Of a DNA stretch of 64,000 bases, positions 46,809 through 59,189 are shown one piece after another. The position numbers and the translations under genes are program-made. Source of the stretch: Macrotrachela quadricornifera (Eukaryota; Rotifera; Eurotatoria; Philodinida; Philodinidae); the NCBI GenBank assembly GCA_022393335.1, contig JAJEKB010020935.1:1241410-1305409 (forward strand). The letters run 5' to 3'. How positions within the stretch are numbered: position 1 is the first letter of the stretch; each line of letters begins with the position of its first letter. The notes under the pieces were generated by a model. It was given only the letters and a program-made list of their open reading frames with translations. It had not been told where the DNA came from and made no database searches.

Positions 46809-47771
46809 TTAAATAAATATATTTTGTGTAACTGCAGCTGGTGGTACTTTTGTATAACGTTCTAATTCAACTAGTTCACCATTCTTTGTTCTAATAAATA
46901 AATGTTGTTCATCTTGAACTTCTAAATTTTGTATATTAGAAATTAAATCTTTAATTAAACCTTCTTTACGCATTTGTTCTGGTGGACCTAACTTCCTTGT
47001 TGACGTAACACCCCCAGCTTTCCATTCATTAGTTGTCGGATTATGTTCTAAACCACAATTCATACTATTAACAACATGCGCATGAAGACGATACAAATTT
47101 TGATTTTCATCAATACGACTTATATTAAATTCACATCCAATACACTCAGGATGTTCTGAATAATTGATAATGTTCCAATCCCCTTCAATACCACTAAATT
47201 GTAATGGTGCACGATCTAATAATGTTGGAATTTCTTGTAATCGACTAATTTTAGCTGTACCATTTGAACTAAAACTTACAACTATCAAATTTTTATAAAA
47301 TAAATATATATTCAATTATGAAATCTTACCAGGAAATAATGGTTTTGGATATGGAGATTGAACATGAAATGCTAAACCTAATGGTCGATCATTATGAAAT
47401 ATATAGACTTTTAAATCTGCATCAGTTAATTGTAATAATATTCCAACTTTATCATTTGATTTAATATGATCTCCAAATGATGCTACTAATAATCCACCAC
47501 CATCTGATAAATTACCTAAATAGTTCATAGCTTTAAGTCTCCATCCACTTTGAAAATGTTTTTCTGTTGTTAAACCAACTGAAACACTTCCACTATTTTT
47601 ATCGAAATTTTGAAAATCTATTTGCCAAAAATATTGTCCATTTTGATTAGCTGGATCTTTGTATAAAACATTTACTGGACTACCATAATGTCCATCTTTT
47701 GTACATGTAATTGTATCACTATTTACATTAACAGCTGATGTATTTTCACTTTGTTCAACAACCCACGACAT
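46809..47771 (-). CDS. SPRY-META fusion protein, copy 4
   Basis: Exons 47330-47771 and 46809-47281, 304 residues, 48-bp phase-1 intron. SPRY-like domain with GQYFWQIDFQNFDKNSGS, VSVGLTTEKHFQSGWRL, KVGILLQLTDADLKVYIFHN and RPLGLAFHVQSPYPKPLFP. META/HslJ-like domain with GDWNIINYSEHPECIGCEF, VVNSMNCGLEHN, TSTRKLGPPEQMRKEGLI and LFIRTKNGELVELER. This is the first gene of the array in the direction of transcription. Its upstream region does not match that of copies 2 and 3, so regulation may differ. Codon use and intron position match the other copies. Confidence 0.85.
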
Positions 47772-48509
47772 AATAAAATTTCGCTTAATATATTATCAGT
47801 TAAAAAATCTAAAATAATAATAAAATGATGGATGGAAGAAAAAACAATAACAAACTTATATGGCGTATATTAAGTAAACTATTTTCTTTACATTCAACAT
47901 TTGTAGAGAAAGTATCGAATGAGAAGAGAATAGAAAAAATATTTTTACAATCATTAGTAATAATATATTTGCGTCAAGTAGCATAAGATAAAAAAACAAG
48001 ATGATTCAGTGATGCATTAAGGGTAATATATACATTCTTATCCTATCAATAATACGAGAAAAAAATAAAGGATTTAGTCCAAGAAAATCTCATTAAATAG
48101 GTTGTTTTAAACGGATATCAGTACATTTTGAATAAATGACAAATTAAATACAATTAGGACACAATCGTGATATAATTCTAAAGAGAAAAAGCATAGTTAC
48201 ATAAAGGAAAAATTACAGAACAACAAACTCGAAGTGTCATATTATACATGGTCTTAATTAATTGAAAACAAAAAACCTTCAGTGGAATTGTTTCAATAAG
48301 AGATGACGTCTTCTGTAGCAATATACTATAGACCATTAGAAAACATAAAATCATATATAGTGAAATTACTTTATAGAAATCAAAATACATTTTTTAGATT
48401 ATCAAATTTCATTAATGAGTTTATTCCTAAAAATGTTTTCAAAGTATAAAATATAACTGCAATCATTATAAAACAAAGCACTATTGATATTACTAACTTG
48501 ATACCTTTC
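47772..48509. other. Spacer between the SPRY-META array and the F-box remnant
   Basis: AT-rich; presumably contains the promoter of SPRY-META copy 4 at its left edge. The 70-codon minus frame at 48178-48390 has no recognised family. Confidence 0.4.
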
Positions 48510-50240
48510 ATAGATTATCGATTTATCTAATGAATTTATACTCACTATTTATGAAGAACTCGATTCAATCGATGCACTGCATTCTCTTCTATGGTGTAAA
48601 TAAAAGATTTGATAAATTAGTTCTAATTACTATTTTTTGTATTTTAAAATCAATTTTAGTCGATAAATCCTCATCAATTACTAAATTTATTTCAATAAAT
48701 AATAACATATTAAATCAACTTGGTTCATTTATTTTTCCTCAAATACATGAAATTTAAAATGTATTTTATTTTTTTAATTATTTACTATTTTTATTAATGC
48801 AAGTAAATCTACTTCTCATTTATTTGAAGAATTAAACACTTATGCATATATTTTTAATTTATGTATAAATCTTCTTTATTTCCATTTTAATCATTTGAAT
48901 AAAATTAATTCTTTAAGACTATCATTATATAATCGATCATTGAATACTTGTTTTCCATCAAGTTTAATCTATATATCTGTTAAGGTATCGACATTTGACG
49001 ATTGTCTAATCCTTTAACTAAATTATTATAGTAAATAGAGTTAGAATTCAATAGATTTTTTTGTAATCGATCTGGTACATTTGTAAAGCTAAACTGGCAG
49101 AAACAATGGAATCTAAATGGAGCTTGTTGACGACAAATGGTGAGTGAGAGAAAGTTTTCGATATTTATATACAGATATTTGAAGTAAAAAGTCTAAAACT
49201 AATAACATTTTTTCTAGCTGGATATTATTAGAGATGAATCAATCAGAACGAATTCGATCGCTTGTCGTTATTTGAAAGGCAAATCTAGTAATAACCGTCA
49301 AGGAAGGTACATGTTTTTCTTCTTCTCCACGGAACGAACTATTCAAATAGATTAATAGAGATCAGAATTCAACTCGAATTGAATCGGGTCACGAATAATT
49401 GATCTATATCAGACTCTGATAGCGACGAAGTGCTTTATTTATGATGAGTACGATCAGTATGAGAGAGAAATAGCTAATAAAAAGGAGCGTATGCCTTCAG
49501 ATTAATACTATTCATGAGTTTATTTCACTATGATCTTGTGTTTTTGGAAAAACTATAGAAAACGCGTCATAACATAATAGAATCAATCAATTCTGGCTAC
49601 TTCCTCATGAATCTAGTAATCGGGATGATCAATATAGGCTTTCACATGTTCATTTACTTAATTAGTACAATCATTGTCTCGATCAGTTCTTGCTCTTACA
49701 ACTTTTATCATTTTAGCGAAAAGCAACATATCTCTTGCTTCTTTCTATTGGTTTCTCATTTGGAATATCATTCTACTCAAGAATGCAGAAAAAAAATCAT
49801 CAAATGCTAGTAAGAATTTTACAACGGTGAGCTGATAAAACTCCAAATCGGTTCCAACTTTAATAGTGAATATTTAATCCACTTCAAAAATTTATTTATT
49901 GATGTTTCTTTTTGTAGAAAAATCTACCTGATTTAAGATCATATTTTATCACTTCTTTATCGAAGATTAAATTTCGAGATTTTAACATTATATTTAATGG
50001 TAAAAAATTATTTATATAAGCATAAATACTTATTGATGAGAAGAAAATAACCATATTTTTAGTATATCTTCTGTGAAATTGAACTCTTAAAATTATTTAA
50101 AAAAAAAATTTCCTTCATGTTATCGACGCTTTTTATCAGACTTGTCCATCAACTTTAGCAAATTCACATTTTGTCATATATTGTTTTTGTTCTAACTATG
50201 TTGGATATTCACGAACACGTTCGACTCGTCTATAAAAATT
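48510..50240 (+). pseudogene. Remnants of an F-box-type gene
   Basis: From 48518 one frame reads DLSNEFILTIYEELDSIDAL, an F-box-like start. The adjacent frame continues LFYGVNKRFDKLV and, with gaps, VDKSSSITKFISINNN and FIFPQIHEI up to 48757. Later pieces read CINLLYFHFNHLNKINSLRL, SLIYISVKVSTFDDCL (about 48870-49010) and, after some 900 bp of unrelated sequence, LPDLRSYFITSLSKIKFRD (about 49925-50000). These fit an N-terminal F-box followed by a long divergent LRR-like region. Many stops and frameshifts make it non-functional. The unrelated middle part may be an insertion. Confidence 0.5.
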
Positions 50241-51177
50241 ATATTTTTTAATGACATTGTTTAAATATTACTATATATTGAAGTGCAAGATATACAGTAA
50301 ATACTTCACATTCTGTACTACCATTTTTCGAATAACGAAATGGATAATAACGATTATCTTTTGAAAAATTATAAAAATAATGATAGTCATATAAATTGAT
50401 AATGTTTTCATTTACATCTAAGACATATTTGATGAATAGATGTATAATAAAAAATATATAAATCAAAATACCATATGAATAGTTACCATGTAATAAATGT
50501 AACCAAAACAGAAAATAACACTTGTCAATCTTAGCGATGTTTTTTGAGAAGAAAAAGAAAAAAACAAATGACAACATAAACTAATGTCAGTTTATGTAGT
50601 TTTATTTTTCTTTCTTACTTATTTCATTCGTTTTATTTGAGAATTATTATTATGATATAATTGTTTTTGTTATCAAAATTTTCAAACTAAAACTAATCAT
50701 TATTTCATAAAATGAGTTCTCAATATATTTTGTTCATACATTCTGAAATGACCGATTACATTTACCAGACTTGTTCGATGTCATTTTCACAACTATATGA
50801 ATATTATATAAATATATTTAACTTGTAAAAGTATGTCTAATTTGTAACATTCAGTATGACCTATTAAATACATTCAATTTATGATCATGAATATTAAAAA
50901 ATATATTGCATTAGAAATCTAAGAATAAATAATAGGTATAGTTTTCATTGATTGCATAGTTGTTCCTTTTTTCTTTTTTGTCAATCAAAATAAAGTTACA
51001 TAAAGTAAAAATTGCTTTTAAACAAAAACAAATATACTTAAGTGTGAGAAAACTTTCGTTTAAGTATCCATTACATAAAGAAAATAGAAATGAAAATTTG
51101 TTTTACTACATAAAATTTATTGTACTGTTGTTCATCAATTCCAGTAAAAGCGAAATTCGATAATAATTGAAATAAAA
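50241..51177. other. Spacer and promoter side of the plus-strand NHL gene
   Basis: AT-rich. The minus-strand frame 50248-50577 (109 codons, Phe/Tyr-rich) and the plus frame 50960-51163 have no recognised family. The region just before 51178 presumably holds the promoter of the NHL gene; no clear TATA box was identified. Confidence 0.4.
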
Positions 51178-54100
51178 ATGAGTAAAGTCTCTGACATTCT
51201 TGCTACAAATACACATTTTTCTGTATGTTATTTAGTTTATAATATTTATTCTTAGACTTAAATTATTATGTTTATATTAGGTACGATATATTCGACAGCA
51301 TTTAGACAAAGTTTCAACATCACCATATCATCCATTTAATGATACAGCTTCTTCTTTAACTAATTCACGTAATGCACCAAATTCTGCATTACCATCTCAA
51401 TATTTAAGAGAAGATACAAATTTCTCTTTGAAAAGTGTAAATAATGAAAGATCTCAAAATTTACAAACGCCAAGTCAAGTAAAAAATTATATTTTTCATA
51501 TATAAATTCATGAAAATCTATAAATCTTACATAACAGATTGGCGTCAATGTCGATGAACTTCCTGAAATTCCATCTGCTACGTAAATAAACTATACTGTT
51601 CTCCCTAAGTTTATATTCAAAATAACAAAAAATTTTACTATTTATAGTGACACTGGAAAAGAATTACCATCAACAGCTGGTTCTACCATACCAACATGTC
51701 TAAAAGGCATTATGATTCTTGGTATTAGTTTTCTGAGTGTAGCAATTATTGCTACAGCTATTGCTACCCCAATTATAATCCTAAGCAACCAATTAGCTGC
51801 TAATGAAACTACAACATCAACGACTTTTGCCGGTAGAAAATTTTTATCTTAATAAAAAAAAATAAATCTCTACTAATATTTTTATGAATAGCAGCTTTGT
51901 CAACTATGACTACGACTTCATGTATGTATATATGTATAGCTTGTACAGTAGCTTAAATATTTTGCATTGCTCTTATAAAAATATTCTCATTGCATAATTT
52001 TCATTGATGCGTGCACTTCACAAATATTATTCCATGCACATAGTTGAAGGATCTATACAGTTTAAAGTTTAGGATATGAATCATCCTTGCCAATATTGGT
52101 TAAAAGTAGAAGAAACACTTTGTTTTCTAAGAGTCATTTTTCCTCTTCTAGTATCAAGAGAAATGCCTGCTGTAGTGTTCACTTATATCTAAGACTGTTC
52201 AACAGTAGAATCTTGTTGTTTGGTATCGAATCGAACTTAGAACTTGAGTCCATATATAAACTTGTTAGATGGGTGTGACTCAAGATTACATGATTCCATG
52301 ATACTTCTGAATTACAAAATAATTCAAAGCTTCTATATATTCTAAATAAGATTTACTTACCAGGATCTACTGTAGACCTTTTTCTGTCTTTTGTGTGTGC
52401 TGTGCCTCTGCCCTCAGTCTCAGTCAGAGAGACCGCCTGTGTAATTCATTTACGTCATCCAGTGGATCACATATATTCCAGACGAAGTTCTTTTTTAACT
52501 AACTGTTACATACAGAAACAAAGAGTTAATATATATTCGACAAAGTGAAAAGGCTGACGTATGTGACATAAATATCGATGTTAATCTAAACAAAACAACT
52601 TCAAAATGTATTCACATAAGTTTTAAAATTTTTATGTGTAATTTATCCTTGATTCTATTAATGTAATCTGTTTTAAAGCGATAAATATCTCTGATAGTAT
52701 ACAAAAAGCATATTAATTCATGTTATTCAAGTTTGTTTTACGTGTTGAAAAAAATAAAAATAAAATAATGAAATGTTTTAGCTGAAAGACAAAATTAAAA
52801 TTCCATTCAATAATTTTGTTACTTTTGATGATAGCTTACTTGAAATTGTTAATAATATCTTTTGTATATAAACTGTATCTCTTTTAACTAGATAAACAAT
52901 TTAAATGTTACAAGAAATCTATAGAAGAAGTGTGACGTTGGCAAAGAGATTATTCTATTCTGAAAATGAATTGTTGGCCATCCGATTACATATCAATAGA
53001 TAGGTTTAGAAGAAAACTATAAAAGTGACTCTTGCTCAAATGAAAGTGCATGAGTCTACTGTTTTCAGAGAAAACATAGCCAGTCAGTAGACATGAGCAT
53101 GATATCTTTGCCTCTAAATCTGACCATTTTTGGTGCCTTTTTCACCAGTTCTGTTAACGTAATCAAACTTTGATCACGATCATGAATCTTTTGTCTTCTC
53201 TTCTGAATTTTTATTTCATTCATATAATATATAAGATAACTCGCTCAGAAATAACATCATATATGAGTACAATGTTTGATCGCGATCGAACTTCGGCTTG
53301 ATAAAATTATATTCTTCAACTCTCGTTCTGGTTACAATAAAAAATAGATTTACATAATGTCTAACGAAATGCCTATTAACTATCAAGTCATCATCAGTAT
53401 TTCACTCATTATACTGACATAAGAATGCAAGATATTTTAATTCACCATAATAACTTCTTTTACAGACAGTACTCACTAAATGTATAAAACAAAATTTCTT
53501 TCATTATTTCTTAAAAATTAGCAACATCCGCTACAACACAAACAACAACGTCAGCTTGTATGTCCAATGATAAAACTTCATTATTGATCTACTTTTTGTT
53601 TTCCTATATAGCTACCACCTCCGCGACAACTTCTACAACAACAACAAGTAAATTTATTGCTAAACTAAATTATTATAGTAGAAATTTAATCTAAAAATTT
53701 TTAATTGAACTTGGTTTCATACAGAATTGCTAGGGAGATAAAACTATTTCACTGACATTTTTGAATTGTATTAAATAATTCATCATTATTCTTTTGTATT
53801 TTTAGGAACAACATCTACTACAAGTAAGTTTCATTTATTAATTTTACTAAATAATTTCCATATAGATGATAAAAATAAATGTGTAGATATAGGACACACA
53901 TATACAAGATATAATTAGAATAGATATGAAATTTTACGCGATAATTATAATCAAATAATAACTAATCATAATTCATATTAGTCTTACAACAAGTAAAGAT
54001 CTATATTTTACATTGTATATCCAACAGAGAATTCCGTTAAAATCGTATTATCTAAAATTAATATTAGACTTGAGACTGATATCGAATATACAATGTTTTA

Positions 54101-56603
54101 TTAAATAAATATATGACTAAAGAAATAAAAAACTATTATTATTTGAATTTAAGTTTGAATATATCCTTTCTTGAGTTTCATATTATCATGTGTCAATCTG
54201 AGACTACAAAATCTTCTATCAGATATCTATATGACTATAAACATGCTTTGATCTTTGACATTTTGATGATTAAATAATATAATAAGAAGATTGTTTTCAT
54301 AGTTGAATGAAACAAATGTATTTTAAATACTTTATTAATTGATATTTTTATTTAACTAGGTACAACTACATGTAAGTTTTCAATTGTATAATTTCTTAAG
54401 TTCAATATTTTCTACTATGACAAAACAATAGCAACAGCGACAACGAGTACTACTACAAGTACTACAAGTATGTTGTGTATAATCTCTCGTTTAATTTCAT
54501 TCGATCAAACTGAAAGTTTTACCACAGATATTTTGAAGTATTTTCCAAAGTTATAAGCGACCGGTTTTATTACTCACCTATTCTTCCAGATTTATAGGGT
54601 TCGGAACGTTAGAAAATCTTTCAGTTTTTCTTTTATAAAAAAAAAAACAAAATATGATAATATTTTTTTTCCTCGAATGCCTATCTCATCATTTTAATTT
54701 GTCTATCTATGATAAAAATTTCAATCCAATTGGATTTACCATCTTTGAAATCTAATAATCATGAAAAAAGAAGAGAAATATCCTTAAAATATTTAGTTTA
54801 TTTGGCTATAAAAATAATTTCTTTTTTTCATTTTCTTTAATAGCTACAAGAACAAGTATGTTCGTATTTAATAATCATAATCAAGTATATCTCTATCAAT
54901 ATTTTAATAACTATTGATAGCATCAACAACATCGACTAGTACTAGCACGAGTACCTCAACAACATCGACCAGCACTAGCGCAACAACATCAACAACCTCA
55001 TCATCGACTAGTACTACTACAACAACACCTTCTTCATGTAAATTAAAAAATAAAAATCGAATTAATTTCTATTAAGAAAAAAATATATATATTTAGGTTC
55101 TGGATGGATGTGGAATGCTACTGGTGTTACAGTAGCTGGTATAACAGGCAGTTCTGGTACTGCAGCAAATCAATTTAATCTTCCATGGAATATATATCTT
55201 GATTCAAATAAAACTTTATATGTAGCTGATAATAGTAATTCAAGAATACAAAAATGGCTCTATGGTGCAACCAGTGGAACAACAATAGCAGGAACAACTA
55301 CAAATGGATCAGCTTCTAATCGATTATATAATCCACGTACAGTTTGGGTTGATGATAGCAATGTCTATGTAGCTGATAGTGGTAATTATCGAGTACAAAT
55401 GTTCGTTAATGGATCTACAACAGGTGTAACAGTGGCTAGTAATCGTTTAGGAATAGTAATGTGGGTAGAGATTGATAATTACAATAATATATACACGACT
55501 GATATGAGTAATAATACAATATGGAAGAATCAATCAGTTTTTGCTTCAGGTATAATATGTAGATAAAATATTGAAAGGAAATCTTATGCATTTCCTACGA
55601 ATCGATTTAAAGATGAACTATAATGAAATGATTATCAATAAAAGTTTTGCTTTGTGAGTTATTGCCTACGGATGTGCACATGTCAATTTTGGCATTTAAG
55701 TTTTTAAAATTAGATGAGTAGTACCCTAAATTGTTGCATCTCTAAACTGAATAATAAAGAAGATATATAAGTTATACTGTAGCGTAATCATTTTTTTCCT
55801 AGGCCGTAGAATTCAAATAATCGTAAGCATTTATATGATCTAGACGATAAACAAGGGTATCTGATCAATACAGATCATTGTGGCAATATGAAAATACAAA
55901 ATGTTGTAATGTTTATGATCATATTTGAGTGAAAATCAATTAATGTGAACATTACCTCAAAGTAAAAGTATTGATTTTTCGATTCTGTCGCCTTGGAAAA
56001 AAATTTTAAGATAATACTCATTTAGTTCTGATAAACAAAATACCAAAGTTGGAGGGTTTTTTTATCTCTAAAAAGTGCCAAGACTTTTTGATCATCCTTT
56101 ATATGTTCTATCGAATATATTTTAATTTAGGATCTGGTTTAAATGGACCACAGGGTACAGCTGTTATGTCAAATGGTTCTATACTTATTACAAATACTCA
56201 ATCACATACTGTTTTAATGTGGCATCCTGGTAAATTTTCTTCTATAGTTTATTAATTTTCTAAAACAATTCTATCTTAATACTAAGGTCAATCATCAGGA
56301 ACTATAGTGGCTGGAGTAAATGGATCACCTGGTTCATCTTCAACTCAATTTATATATCCAACATCAGTAGCTGTTGATTACAATGGTAATTTTTGGGTAG
56401 TTGATAATAATAATCATCGTGTACAATTTTTTTGTCGAACTGCATCAAATACTACAGCAGGACGAACAGTAGCTGGTGGTTCATCTGGTACAGGATCTAC
56501 TCAACTTTACTATCCAGTTGGTTTAGCACTTGATTCTTCTTTAAATTTATATGTAGCTGATACTAGTAATCATCGTATTCAGCGATATCAAAAAATAGCA
56601 TAA
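51178..56603 (+). CDS. NHL-repeat type II membrane protein with a microexon-encoded Thr/Ser stalk
   Basis: Fifteen-exon model, 544 residues: 51178-51222, 51281-51478, 51538-51581, 51648-51832, 51895-51921, 53522-53557, 53612-53647, 53806-53823, 54360-54371, 54432-54467, 54844-54855, 54921-55037, 55097-55549, 56131-56229, 56287-56603. Every junction has gt...ag ends and matching phase. About 110 N-terminal residues are hydrophilic and presumably cytoplasmic. A membrane helix follows (GIMILGISFLSVAIIATAIA). Exons 5-12 then encode only Thr, Ser and a few Ala, Arg or Pro: a mucin-like stalk likely to be O-glycosylated. The C-terminal 290 residues form a six-blade NHL propeller (LPWNIYLDSNKTLYVAD, NPRTVWVDDSNVYVADSGN, PTSVAVDYNGNFWVVDNNN, YPVGLALDSSLNLYVADTSN). 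Same plan as the minus-strand NHL gene at 16-27 kb, which has one stalk exon instead of eight. Probable cell-surface receptor or adhesion protein; ligand unknown. Confidence 0.8.
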
Positions 56604-57800
56604 ATATACTGAATAAAAATGACAATATCAATTAGTTTATTTATTCATGACATGACGTTTTCGCCGGTCCTACATTACGCTGATATTAAAGCAAAAACTG
56701 AATTTTTTTTATAGGCAACAAGTACATAATATTTGACATGCAACAAAGTTCAAATCTTTTTTCATACTTTTTCTTTTATTTAGAATATCTTGCTATTTTG
56801 ACAAGCTATTTAATAAATTAAAAGAAAATCGAGAAATATTTATCGAATGCTATGTTTGAAAAATATTAATATAATACATTGAAAAAGCTTTTATTATATG
56901 AAAAGAAAAAAAAATCCAGGTAATATTAAATAACTGCTTAATAAATAGTACGATAAAGCGCTTATACTAGGCAATTACTTTTGATGCCATCTTTTTTTTT
57001 CTAATAATTTGGACTTATCAAACCGTCTAGTTACATACTGAAATTTTAATCGTATTTAAAATCTTTTGATCTTTAATTGAAAAGAGTTTTGAATTTACTT
57101 CTTATTGTTTAATTCCATTTTTTAAATACTATTCTTATAACCAAGTATTTGACTTTTATGATGAATAATGTCCTTTTCAGATTTCTTTATCGAAAGTGTT
57201 TACTTGTCTGTCATCGAGATATTTCGTATTGTAAAATAAAAAATTACATTGTTCTTTTTCTCATAATTCAAATAAGATGAAATACATAGGTGAATAATCG
57301 AGAGCTATTAATAAGGAGACAAGAGAAAACTTTGTCCTTTAAAGTAATTTATGATATTCAAAGGTATTTCGAACTATTTTAAAGTATTTTTCTATAATTT
57401 TAAAAAATTCACTGTACTTCACGTTTGTAATTCCATTCTAGACAATTTAATATCTGTTTAATAGCATAAAATTCATTACAATCTGTTAAAAACTTATTTG
57501 TTAATCAAACTATATTTATAGACATGTATTTACACTCATGTATCGTATATAAAATATATGTTATATGGATATTGATGTAATTTTATTTTATAGAGTATAG
57601 TAATACGAATATTTAACGAAGAACAGAAAAGAAAATAAATGAAAAAAAAGAACTATACATGTATATTACTGCCGCGAGTGGTAGTCTAAACGTTTTTATA
57701 ATGTACTTTTTCGCTTGATTGACGATAGACAAGTAATATTGCATTCATTTAGCAACAGAACAATCAAGCAACGACAATAATTAATATAAAATTACAAAAA
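56604..57800. other. Intergenic region before the sugar dehydrogenase gene
   Basis: AT-rich with no gene recognised. The last 700 bases resemble the region before the second dehydrogenase copy (about 62900-63365), so they belong to the duplicated unit. The position equivalent to the TATA box of copy 2 is disrupted here. Confidence 0.5.
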
Positions 57801-59189
57801 ATGTTTTCATTCGTTGCATTACCTCTCTTTTCATCACTGTTCTTACTTATAATTTATCACACAGATGCTACAAATATTACTTTTGCTCCACAATCAATTC
57901 TTCTTACTCTCAATGATCTGCCAGCACCATATGCTACCTCATCGGTTTCTAAAGTAGCTAATGTTATTAATGCACCTGAGGATCCTCAACTCTACCTTCC
58001 TCAAGGATTTATCGTGAAATTATACATGACTGGACTTATATCACCACGTTATCTTATTTATACACCTTCAGGAGATATACTTGTTAGTGAATCAGCTATT
58101 AATAGAATATCTTGTTTAGTTGATAATAATAATGATGGGTATCCAGATGAACGTTTAACATTTGCTGATGCATCTAGTGGACTTAATTATCCATATGGTA
58201 TGGCTTTTAATAATGGATATTTTTATGTTGGAAATCGAGATACTACTCGACGATATTTGTGGACTTCTGGAAGTCGAAATATATCAGGTACAGGAGAAAT
58301 AATAATGAGTTATGCTCAAAATGGACATTCAACAAGAACAGTTAGAATTTCTCCAAATGGTGATAAAATGTTTGTTAGTATTGGTTCAGCATCAAATGTT
58401 GATATTGAATCATTACCAAGAGCTTCAATTCAACAAGCTAATCTCAACGGTACAAATCAAACAACATTTGCTTATGGTCTTCGAAATGCTGTTGGTTTAG
58501 ATTTTCATCCAATTACTAAAGTTTTATATATAACATGTCAAGAAAGAGATGCACTCGGTGATGATCTTGTTCCTGATTATTTTACACGTGTTGAACAAAA
58601 TGATTTTTATGGATGGCCATATGCTTATTTAAGTTCAAATTTAACTGATCCAAGAAGACGTTTAAGTAATGGAACAAGTGAAAGACCTGATTTAGTATCA
58701 ATTACAAAAACACCTAATGTTCTTTTTCAAGCTCATTCTTCTGCACTTGACATGAAATTTTATACAGGAAATCAATTTCCTAATCGATATAAAAATGGTG
58801 CATTTGTAGCATTTCATGGATCATGGAATAGAAATAGTGGAACTGGTTATAAGATTATTTTTATTCCATTTGATAGTAATATTAATCGACCAATGGGTTA
58901 TTATGAAGATTTTATTTATGGATTTTTAACAAATCCATCTGGTCCTGATACATTTGGACGTCCAGTTGGATTGCTTGTTCTCAACGATGGGAGTTTGTTA
59001 TTTACTGAAGATGGGAATAATCGAATTTATCAAGTACAATATATCCAAAATTCTAATAATACTACTATGGCAAGTACTACTATCACTATCATCAATAACA
59101 CTACTGAGAGTTTGAATGACTCTGCTCTCACAATTTTTTCTTCATTCTTTTTATTGTTGTTTTGTTTTTTTTGTCATTATTGTATATAG
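57801..59189 (+). CDS. Secreted glucose/sorbosone-dehydrogenase-like protein, copy 1
   Basis: Intronless, 462 residues. N-terminal signal peptide (VALPLFSSLFLLIIYHTDA, cleavage near residue 24), then a GSDH-type six-blade propeller. Landmarks: LPQGFIVKLYMTGLISPRYL (about 68), PSGDILVSESAINRI, DNNNDGYPDE, LNYPYGMAF, RTVRISPNGDKMFVSIGS, FAYGLRNAVGLDFHP, EQNDFYGWPYAY, GAFVAFHGSWNR and RPVGLLVLNDGSLLFTEDGN. Enzymes of this family (soluble PQQ glucose dehydrogenase, L-sorbosone dehydrogenase, fungal AA12) oxidise sugars using PQQ; cofactor binding here is inferred. Several N-x-S/T sites. The C-terminus is a hydrophilic Asn/Thr/Ser spacer followed by a hydrophobic tail (TIFSSFFLLLFCFFCHYC), which suggests a GPI anchor or a membrane tail. 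The lack of introns and the mainly bacterial and fungal distribution of this subfamily make horizontal transfer plausible but unproven. A second copy lies 5.6 kb downstream. Confidence 0.85.
   Translation: MFSFVALPLFSSLFLLIIYHTDATNITFAPQSILLTLNDLPAPYATSSVSKVANVINAPEDPQLYLPQGFIVKLYMTGLISPRYLIYTPSGDILVSESAINRISCLVDNNNDGYPDERLTFADASSGLNYPYGMAFNNGYFYVGNRDTTRRYLWTSGSRNISGTGEIIMSYAQNGHSTRTVRISPNGDKMFVSIGSASNVDIESLPRASIQQANLNGTNQTTFAYGLRNAVGLDFHPITKVLYITCQERDALGDDLVPDYFTRVEQNDFYGWPYAYLSSNLTDPRRRLSNGTSERPDLVSITKTPNVLFQAHSSALDMKFYTGNQFPNRYKNGAFVAFHGSWNRNSGTGYKIIFIPFDSNINRPMGYYEDFIYGFLTNPSGPDTFGRPVGLLVLNDGSLLFTEDGNNRIYQVQYIQNSNNTTMASTTITIINNTTESLNDSALTIFSSFFLLLFCFFCHYCI

Noticed and set aside
52370..52450. 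GC-richer pyrimidine tract in the 1.6-kb intron of the plus-strand NHL gene
   Set aside because: Possible small insertion, but no inverted repeat, duplication or coding signal was found.
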